Part shown: positions 56,601 through 64,000 of the stretch, piece by piece
Position numbering within the stretch: position 1 is the stretch's first letter
How the letters are laid out: the number at the start of each line of letters is the position of its first letter
Program-made: the position numbers and the translations under genes
Notes under the pieces: generated by a model
The model's input: only the letters and a program-made list of their open reading frames with translations
What the model was told of the DNA's origin: nothing
Database searches by the model: none
NCBI GenBank assembly: GCA_000151295.1
Contig: GG745329.1
Span: 1,723,570-1,787,569 of the forward strand
DNA length: 64,000 nucleotides
Source of the DNA: Allomyces macrogynus ATCC 38327
Taxonomy: Eukaryota; Blastocladiomycota; Blastocladiomycetes; Blastocladiales; Blastocladiaceae
Direction: 5' to 3'

Positions 56601-57353
56601 TATGCGATGGCGGTGATTGTCGCACTCGTGTGCGGCGTGCTCTTCTGGCACGTGCAGGACGACATTGCCGGGTTCCAGAACCGCATGGGCTGCTTCTTCT
56701 TTATCTGCGCGCTGTTCGGGTTCTCGGGGCTCACATCGCTGCAGACCTTTGCCGCGGAGCGCATCCTGTTCGTGCGCGAGCGCGCCAACGGGTACTACTC
56801 CCCCGTGACCTACTTTGCCGCGAAAGTCCTGTGCGACGTGGTCCCACTCCGTGTTGTCCCGCCGTTGCTTCTCGGGTGTATCGTCTACCCGATGGTCGGT
56901 CTCGTCGACGCCTACCCGGTCTTACTCAAGTTCCTTCTCGTGCTCGTGCTCTTCAACATCACCGCCGCGGCCGTGTGCCTGTTGATTTCGTTGGCCGTGC
57001 GCGAAACGGCGGTCGCGTCGCTGATTGCGTGCCTGGTCATGCTGTTTGCGATGCTCTTTGGCGGCCTCTTGCTCAACCGCGATTCGATTGCCCCCGGTTT
57101 GCAGTGGCTGCAGCCGCTCAGTTTCTTCAATGCCGCGCTCGAGGCGCTCGTCGTGAATGAACTGCGCGACTTGCAGCTTACGGAAATCAAGTATGGGTTG
57201 CAGATTGACGTGCCGGCGGCGGTCATCTTATCGACGTTTGGGTTCAATGCGCGTGCGTATTGGACGGACGTGTACAAGCTCACGGGGATGTCGGTCGGGT
57301 GCCTCGTGGCCGGGTACGTCGTCCTGCACACGTACGTCAAGGAGCGCCGCTAG
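53687..57353 (+). CDS. ADP1: ADP1-like ABCG half-transporter with EGF-like N-terminal modules
   Basis: ATP-driven membrane transporter of the ABCG (White) family; substrate unknown. Five exons: 53687-53921, 54005-54106, 54181-55409, 55474-55609, 55678-57353; phases agree, about 1,125 residues. The N-terminal ectodomain is Cys-rich with EGF-like modules ([21 protein letters not shown] followed by [24 protein letters not shown]). A first membrane segment follows ([21 protein letters not shown]). The ATPase domain has Walker [17 protein letters not shown], signature [13 protein letters not shown], Walker [14 protein letters not shown] (split by the last intron) and the switch His (TIHQPR). A 130-residue Ser/Gly/Pro insert precedes the C-terminal six-span domain ([58 protein letters not shown]). 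Cys ectodomain plus ABC plus six-span order is that of yeast ADP1. All ATPase motifs look intact. Confidence 0.94.
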
Positions 57354-57846
57354 AGTGTCGATTGGGGGTGGGTTGGGTTTGGGTTTGAGGCCCGGTGGGG
57401 GCCGATCAAGTTTGGTTTGTGCGTTGTTGTTCATTTGCTGTTGCGTTGGTTGTTGCTGCGGTAAATGAAGAGATCACGCTCCATAGCATCGCTCTGTGAC
57501 CCGCCGTTAAGCGATGCCCCTGGCCGTTCTCCTGTCTCTCGCGAGTGCGAGACGTGCCATGTTGTGCACATTTATAACCACTTTCTCAAAGCTGCAACGC
57601 CCGCTCGAGGTCGTGCTGCTGCTGGCCGCCAACATTGATCGGTCGAAATTGCAACGCGAGGACACTGTGCTCATTTCTGCGCTCAAGACTAGATGCAAAC
57701 ACCTTTCCCAAGCCCTCAGTATCCCTCGACTCGGTCCGCAACGTCGCCGCCGTCCATTTCCCTGGCTATCCTCGATATTCGCGACGAAAAGTGACTGCTT
57801 CCCCCCAACTGGTCGCGAAACGCTGCAACCATTCATTATCAGTACC
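57354..57846. other. Intergenic region ADP1-EFHB
   Basis: About 490 bp. Begins with a G/T-rich stretch (ggtttgggtttgagg, about 57375) in the ADP1 3' UTR, then the presumed promoter of the EFHB-like gene. An open frame from 57514 runs into that gene but its first 110 codons have no family match. Confidence 0.35.
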
Positions 57847-59178
57847 ATGCTTCGCTCGTCTCGCGGATCCGCCACATCCGTCAAGGACATTCTCTGCCCT
57901 GCACCGACCCCACCGCTGCTATCGGAGATTGACGAGCGGCGCGAACAGTTGCTCTATCGTCGCCGTCCAGCACTCGGTACCAGGAGCTTGATCGATTGTG
58001 AAGGACTGCTGCCACGCTGCTCCTGACCTTCGACGGAACGCACGCAGGTCGGCCGTCGCGCTTTTCGCAAGACCTGCTCGACTGCCTGCCAAATCGCAAT
58101 GCCACGTTTGGACTCCCAACACCGCGCGGTATGCATAGGATTTGGTTACCGGTGGGGCCTCGCTTGGTCCCTCATGATCGTGACGTTTCCTCGTCTCCTC
58201 ATCCTTTGCGCCGGCGTGACTCTAGGCGACGCGACCGCCAAAGACCTTCTCTCGCCTCCTCTTGTCGCGGCAAGCGAGACCGAAAGCAAACCTCGGTCCA
58301 CGGGTGCAACGGTGCAGGAAGCCGCTCGCCACGACGCGCAATCTCAAGGTCGGCTCTCATATCTCATCAACGAGGTGACGATATCGGATCCTGACTTGCC
58401 CACCCTTTCCTGTGCTGCTAGGCCTCGCCTCTCCACCCCGTCGCCGCCACGAGAGCACCGGGTCGCAGGTGAAAGTGTGCATGGCGTGGGCCGACTCCAG
58501 GTTTTTCCTCCCTTGTCCCGCCCATTTGTCGACTACGATCCACCGCTGACCGCGACTGCGCGATGATTAGCGACGATGCGGCAAGCTCCAGTGACCGTTT
58601 CAAGACTATGTCCCAGGTGCCCTTGAAGCAAGCACTCGAGCTGCACCACCAGCACGGCGCACGGCCGCAACCACGACCCTCGCACGCGGCCACTCGGACC
58701 GCAACAAGTAACCCGATCACATGGGGAGCACCGGCCACGGATCGCCGTCCAGCGAGCGCCAAGAAGCCGGCTGCGTGGGCCGTGTCGCGCAAAATCGGGT
58801 CGCATCACGATAACCCGGAGCCGCCGCCACTGTCTGCGCAGTCCACGCAGCCAGTGGAGGCACGCGGCCAGGGCAACCGCACGTTTGGGCTGCCGTCGGT
58901 CCGAGTCGACCAGCGCGCGCCGTTGCCGCATCGCAAGCGGATATCGGATACCAAGGTGCGTACGGTCGCGTTTGGTCGTTGAGGCCGACGTCGGCGACCG
59001 CCAGTGGACTCATGGGACTTGCCGTCACGCATTTTAGAATTACGGCGACCTCCTGTCCGTGGGGGATCTCCTGTCGCCGGCGGCCGAGTGCCTGTACCAC
59101 CCGGACGTTGTGCGCAGAATGCGCTTGCAGCTCGGGTTTGTGGACGAACTGGACGAGACGCCGCTGGACTCGCCGTGA
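57847..59178 (+). CDS. EFHB/CFAP21-like flagellar protein, short and without EF-hands
   Basis: EFHB (CFAP21) is a microtubule inner protein of ciliary and flagellar doublets. Proposed exons: 57847-57976, 58048-58128, 58226-58374, 58422-58468, 58571-58955, 59038-59178; phases agree, about 310 residues. The first exon reads SVKDILCPAPTPPLLSEIDERREQ then LYRRRPALG. Spliced to the second this gives LGRPSRFSQDLLD and NRNATFGLPTPR, matching the EFHB pattern (PP..F......KE.LY...R.PLGR ... P ... TFG..T.R). The third exon begins GDATAKDLLSPP, a second unit of the same kind. The fifth and sixth exons give NRTFGLPSVRVDQRAPLPHRKR then ISDTKNYGD, equal to the EFHB 'YGVPTIR.D..AP..RRVSD.TNYG' motif. No EF-hand loops are seen, and human EFHB is over 800 residues, so this one lacks the central part. 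The 47-bp exon junctions around 58375-58570 are the least certain. Confidence 0.7.
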
Positions 59179-59309
59179 TGTCTGAGAACAGAAGCAAAAT
59201 TTAATTATGGATGGTGCACGTCATGGCAAGTCTCTGTCAAAACGCAAGTGATCAGGTCCGGGAAGACGAGTCGGTCTCCGACATAGCGCTATCGTGCGAA
59301 AGCAAGTCG

Positions 59310-62300
59310 TTAGATACTGAGCACGGCAGCACGGGCAGCACGATCGTGGCGACAATGCTCGCACCTAAGCGTGTCGCCGGCACCGTAGTCGACCGACTCG
59401 GTGTCTTCCACGTCGGGTGCAGGCAAAGCCGGTCCCTTGCGTTCCGTCTAGATCGCGCCAAAAACAATCAGGGAAGAACAATGCCAAGGTGGAGAGCAAT
59501 CGTTGACGTACCTGCGCAGCGGCACGCGCCATGTACTCTTGCAGCAGCGGGTTGGCCTGCGTGATGGCCTTAATCTGCGCCTGCTGCGCGGCCTCGCGCT
59601 CCCTCTTTTCGCGCTCCTTTTCATCCACCTGCGGCTCGACGGGGACGCTCAAGTTGTCGAACGCGGCCACCGCAACTGCCGGCTCAGCATCGCTGAGCGG
59701 CAACACGTCGGGCAAATTGCGGCGGGAGCCCGAGCGGGAAACCGATGCCGACTTGGATGGAATCGGAGCAGCGTCAGCGGCCGACGCTTTGGATGGCAAG
59801 ACCGGCGGAGCGGTGGTCGCAGCCTCGCCCGGCACGTCGGGAGGCGGGAGGAATTTGGAGAACGATGGCCGCGGCGGCGGGTTGGCGAGCGGCTCGGGCA
59901 ACGCAAACGCCGGCTCGGTCGGGTCGTGCAGCTGCGAGGAGGCCTCCAGATCTTCGTTGACGGGCGGGTGCCGGCGCTCGGTATGCATATCAGTATCCGC
60001 AGCGGTCTCGGCGCGCCGAGGCTGCGCGCCGCGGAAGAGTGACGGCGCCGGCGGGTTCTCGGCGTGGGCACGAGTGCTCCTGGACATGGTTGCCGACTCG
60101 ACAAGTGGTTGGCGCGGATCGGACTGGGTGGGCTCTGCGCCGGAGATCGAGTCGGGAGATACAGATGCGGCGGCCGTGGGTCGGAACGGGGAAGCAACCA
60201 CGGCCTCGACATGCTCCTGCGCGCCGAGCAGGACCGTCGAGTTGAGTTCGACCGACGGGTCCTCCAGGAAAAAGCTCGACTTGCCGCCCGTCGGCTTGAC
60301 GTCGGCCGGCACACGAACAGAGGCCACGGCCACCTTCGCGGCATCACCGCGAGCATAAAAGCTAGTGCGGGCGAGGGTGTTCGCGGATCGGTCCACTGGC
60401 CGGAGGTCCACGGCGCTTGGTGCCAGCAACGGCGTACCCGGCGATGCGAGCGGCGAGAGCGAGTCAGGGTCAGCATGCACTGGATGCACGGGGCTGCGAT
60501 AGCGCGACGAATGTAAAGAGGCGTCGGAGCCTCCCGTAATCGACGATTCGTGGCTGCTTGACTGCCATTGGCGATGCCGAATCGCGTCGTTCGACGAGGA
60601 ATGCGCCGGTTGGAGTCGCGTCGTCCTAAAGACGAAATCCAGGTCATTTTGCATTCTTGGGTCGGCAAAACTGCCACATGAAGACGGGCGCACCGAATTG
60701 ATTGCTCTGTCAAAAAGAGATACGAGTGAGAAGGGGACGTGAGCAAATGGGTGAGGTACGATTGCCCGCGGCCGACCGGGGCGTGAGATCCAGAATTAAC
60801 GCACGCTTGACAAGAAAGCGGAGCTGCGACGCTTCGGCCTCGGCGTCGCGCTTGGCTTCAATCTCTTGGTGGAGACGTATCGCGAGTGTTTTTGCTCGAC
60901 GCCTCTAACTCGGGGGACCGGAAGCGTTAGCGCAACAGCTCGCGCGATCAAGGCCGTGAGTGTGAGAGTACCTCGTGCTCAAACTGTCCAATCAGCTGCT
61001 GGCACTCGAGCTGCCACTTGCGCTCAGACTGCTTGAGGAGACCGACCTTTTCCTTGTGCTCGGCGAGCGTAGCCGAAATGAGATTGAACTCGGCCTTGAG
61101 CGCGTGCAGCTCTTGCCGCTCGTCCCGCGACGGCTTGCTCCGAGCCAGCTACAAAGAGTTGATGGACATCAACCCTCGATCAAGACAAGAAGATGGAGGG
61201 GAATCGAGAGTGTGGCGAGACGGACCTGCGCGTTCTTCTTCCTTGCATTGCCGAGCTCAGCTTGGAGCGACGAGACCTGATGCTGCAAATCGCTGATCGT
61301 TGCGCGTGCCTGCTCCAAGTTTCCGCGTAGCGACTCCTCTTCGCGAAGGTACCGGTCGACGACCTTTCGCTTCTCGCTGAGCACGCGAAGTTCAGCTACA
61401 CGGCCGCGCATACGTTACGCGTGAGCCCCAAGTCGGTCGGAAAAGGATGAAAAAACGCTCAAGAAAGAGCGAAAACCTTGAAGATTCACTTCTTGGGACC
61501 GCAGTTGGTTCTGGAGCTCGTCGCGGGCACTAGTTTCGAAACCACAGCGATTCAGACGTGGCGCGAGCTCAACGATCATCAGCGGCTAAGAAGTCAACCA
61601 CCGTACCGCTTGACCTCGTCCGACAAGCGCCGTTCCGCAGCGTCGCGCTCCGAAATCAGTTGGTTGACCTGCGACTGGAGGTCCTCGATTTTGCGGCGTG
61701 TCACCGTCTCCTCGATCGAGCGGGACTGCTTGATGAGCTCTTGCTGGTGCTGCAGCTTTTCCTCCTTGAGCTGGATCGCTTCTTGGGCCACATCCAGCCT
61801 GCGGTCGAGATCCATTTGCGCCGCGTCGAGTTCCTGTTGGTGCACTCGAATGTCAGTTTGACTCCACCTGAAACCGACAAATTCGAGGTCACGCACTATT
61901 TCTCGCTGCTTGGCACGAGCTTCGGCGATCTCCATCTCCTCGAGAAACTGCCGTTCCCGCTCGCTGTGCTTGGCCTCGAGCTCGGCCTTGTACGCGTCCA
62001 TTTTCCGCATCCAATCCTCCTTTGCCTCGAGCCGCGCATGCTTGACCTCGACGTCGCGGAACCGCTCCACCTAGTTGCATCAACCGAGCACAATCAGATC
62101 AAGGTAGTGTGGGCTGACCGAATCCAACAGGTCGCGTACCTGCTTTTGAACTTCCTGCTGGACGCGCTCTTCCATCAGGAGCTCGTACTTGCGCTGTACC
62201 TCGAGAACCGCACGCCGCTTGGACTCGCGCTCCACTTCGACGAGCTCGGCGCATTCGCGGACTTGAGACACAAGCAAGATGGTCAATCGCGTGCATCAGC

Positions 62301-63105
62301 AGGACTGGTAAAAGCGAACGACGTACGCGCGCGCTCGTGGTCCGTCTCTTCGGTCTGTACTTGCTGCGATAGGCACGGAACATGCAGCTCGCGCACGCCC
62401 TTGACGAGCGACTCTATCCAAGCTGGTGGAGAAGAGTCAACGAGTGATCAGCGATGATGTGGGAAGACAATGTGCGCAATGAAAAGAGAGATCCACATAC
62501 AAAGACCGTGGCGGCGTGAATGGTCCAATGCGCTTTCCTACCCAGAACCTTTCGTGAGTGGCAAAACGATCGGGCTTGGGACGGGACATGGCCACAAGTA
62601 CCAAACGGCCCAATGACGAGGATGCCTGGATCTGGTCGAGGTGGAGAAGCTCCAACAGCTCCCAATCAGCGACTTTTGGCGGCTAAACGCGGCAAAGGCG
62701 CACATGAGCCACCGCCCGGCGGCAAGAACCAAGCAAGCATGACGAGCGCACCAGCGTCTGCGATGTCTCCGGGAGGTACACGGACAGCGTGTACTCAAGC
62801 CCTCGGTGTGCCAAAAACTCGGTGACGAGCGCGTTCACAATCGTGTGAATTACAGTCGCATCACCAGCGTGCGGTCGACCTCGAAATCCAGCGCCGGTTA
62901 CGCCGCTGTCGGGATGCAGCTGCTCAATAATGCGCGCGCGCAGCTGCGCGCGGAGTTGGTCGACGACGCCCGACCGTCGCAATTGCGCTTGTAGTGCCGA
63001 GCGTAGGTACGCTTCGTCCCATGACGATTTCGTTGTTGTTCGGTCGCTGGTCAATGGTGCGGCATGACGATCTTTTGGCCGATTTGGGGTCGTAGATTGT
63101 GACAT
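59310..63105 (-). CDS. OFD1: OFD1-like centriole/basal-body protein (LisH plus coiled coils)
   Basis: Distal centriole and basal-body protein needed to dock flagella. Exons (minus): 63105-62752, 62682 to about 62555, about 62420-62327, 62261-62119, 62070-61607, 61529-61477, 61395-61226, 61148-60972, 60904-60805, 60704-59512, 59447-59310; about 930-950 residues. The junction near 62420-62600 is ambiguous, the others agree in phase. Order: SALQAQLRRSGVVDQLRAQLR (OFD1 N-terminal helix), LisH motif NALVTEFLAHRGLEYTLSVY then LPE, WELLELLHLDQIQASSSLGR (OFD1 block after LisH), long coiled coils (MRKMDAYKAELEAKHSERERQ; LREEESLRGNLEQARATISD; ELHALKAEFNLISATLAEHK), a disordered Ser/Pro/Ala region, and the C-terminal EREAAQQAQIKAITQANPLLQ followed by EYM, like NPLEKYMKIIQ of human OFD1. 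It converges with the EFHB-like gene. Confidence 0.83.
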
Positions 63106-63701
63106 GGCGACAGCGCGAGCCTGGGACGAAGTTGCAGTCGGATGCTTGCGCCGGAATTGGAGTTGATCGTGGCGCGAGAAAAAAATTGATGACGATGGGC
63201 AACACTTGAGAAGACTCTTTTGCAGCAAGTCTCGGTTCTGCGCATTTGTTGCTGATGGAATGCTTGTGCGCTTCGGGTTGCTGCTGATCAATCACATGCA
63301 TCAGCGATATGGAGGTTGCTTCATCCAGCCGTTTCCAGGTCTCCGTCCGTCAACCTCTGCGTTTGCCATCACACTTGGCTCTTATCCGTCTTGGTAATAG
63401 TTATGGGGCCAATCTGAACAGCGTGAGCGGTAATTGATCCCCATGAGAGTCGTACTTGGCGGTGGATGCCTCAAAACCTGGAGCCCGAATCGTTGGTCAT
63501 GTCAGGCCTTCAACAGCTTGACTCGCAAACGACAGCTTGACTCTCAAACGATGTGATGCCATCGCTGTGAATGGATACGGGCGTCCTCTTTCTACTGTCG
63601 TTTTTGGATTGTTTCCTGCCCCCGTGATACTTTGACTATGAAGGCGGAGCAGAGACTTTGTGCAGTATCTATTCCGGCATCCTCCACCGCAGCATGATCC
63701 T
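63106..63701. other. Intergenic region between the aldo-keto reductase and OFD1
   Basis: About 595 bp, AT-richer than the window average, between two minus-strand genes. OFD1 promoter and aldo-keto reductase 3' UTR are expected here. No gene or repeat recognised. Confidence 0.35.
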
Positions 63702-64000
63702 TCATCGCACAACGCTCGGGTTCCAGCAAAACTTGAAATCACACGCGAGGGTATTGATGCCCAACGCCTCCTCTTCCGTCAACTCGATCAGAACGCTGGT
63801 CAAGTTTTCGGCCAGCCGCTCGTCATGAGTCAACTTGGGTACCGTCACCCACCCGCGGTGCCGCGCCCAAGCAAGCAAAACTTGGGCGCGCGTCGCGCCG
63901 CGCTTGTCGGCAGCCTCATGAACCACCGGCATTGGCCACGCTTCCTTTTCGAGCAAGTGGCCTTCGCCCAAACAGCTGTACGCCTGGGCAAAGAATCCGG
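63702..64000 (-). CDS. Aldo-keto reductase, C-terminal fragment (5' part off the right edge)
   Basis: NAD(P)H-dependent oxidoreductase of the TIM-barrel AKR family. About 99 codons are in the window, open to the right edge. The visible part reads FFAQAYSCLGEGHLLEKE (AKR 'AYSPLG' motif region), then HEAADKRGATRAQVLLAWAR, then VTVPKLTHDERLAENL, the conserved nucleotide-binding helix and strand (I/V-P-K-S/T), then LTEEEALGINTLA and a C-terminal tail ending VVR-stop. The catalytic Tyr/Lys region lies off the window, so activity cannot be judged. Confidence 0.87.
   Translation of the reverse strand, partial: GFFAQAYSCLGEGHLLEKEAWPMPVVHEAADKRGATRAQVLLAWARHRGWVTVPKLTHDERLAENLTSVLIELTEEEALGINTLACDFKFCWNPSVVR

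Noticed and set aside
1..64000. tRNA, rRNA or CRISPR features
   Set aside because: Scanned by eye for tRNA-like T-loops, rRNA motifs and regularly spaced repeats; none convincing. Bacterial-type operons, RBS and terminators do not apply to this intron-rich eukaryotic DNA.

Overview
The window is nuclear DNA of a GC-rich fungus. Genes are dense, sit on both strands, and most carry several short introns (about 47-160 bp). Two neighbouring genes, OFD1 (basal body/centriole) and an EFHB/CFAP21-like gene (flagellar axoneme), point to a flagellated zoosporic fungus. With the high GC content, Blastocladiomycota (Allomyces/Blastocladiella type) is a reasonable guess, but this is inferred, not shown. 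All gene models here were built by eye by joining open frames at GT...AG sites with matching phase.

Layout. 0-10 kb: CTR9 (Paf1 complex, minus, runs off the left edge), VPS33 (HOPS/CORVET, plus), CLASP/Stu1 (microtubules, minus). 10-25 kb: a USP-type deubiquitinase with a DUSP domain (plus), a low-complexity hypothetical (plus), RPT4 of the 26S proteasome (minus), an unknown single-span membrane protein with a His-rich tract (plus), a possible Mis14/Nsl1 kinetochore subunit (minus) and a coiled-coil hypothetical (plus). 25-33 kb: a prenylated ubiquitin-fold protein UBL3 (minus), a C2-domain protein (minus), DNAJC9 (minus), RPA12 of RNA polymerase I (minus, reading frame disrupted) and the sorting nexin MVP1/SNX8 (plus). 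33-43 kb: SEY1/atlastin-like ER fusion GTPase (plus), RRP12 (minus), eIF2-alpha (minus). 43-51 kb: an intact AAA ATPase with a mitochondrial-type leader, followed by two decayed tandem relatives. 51-64 kb: a UPF0658 Golgi membrane protein (plus), an ADP1-like ABCG transporter with EGF-like modules (plus), EFHB-like (plus), OFD1 (minus) and the 3' end of an aldo-keto reductase (minus, right edge).

Most genes are single-copy housekeeping genes and do not form a pathway cluster. The exceptional segment is about 47.5-50.75 kb. The second and third copies of the AAA ATPase gene lie in a block where almost every CpG of the intact copy reads TpG or CpA. CpG is more than ten-fold scarcer there than in the flanks, and conserved AAA residues have been replaced by exactly the amino acids such transitions give (Thr to Met, Arg to Cys/His, Ala to Val, Pro to Leu). 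This looks like duplication-associated, CpG-directed mutation (RIP-like) or deamination of methylated repeats. It stops abruptly inside copy 2, whose 5' half is still CpG-rich.

A second window-wide signal is the intron 5' splice site. About two thirds of the roughly 50 introns I could place begin GTNCG, most often GTACGT or GTGCGT, instead of GTAAGT/GTATGT.
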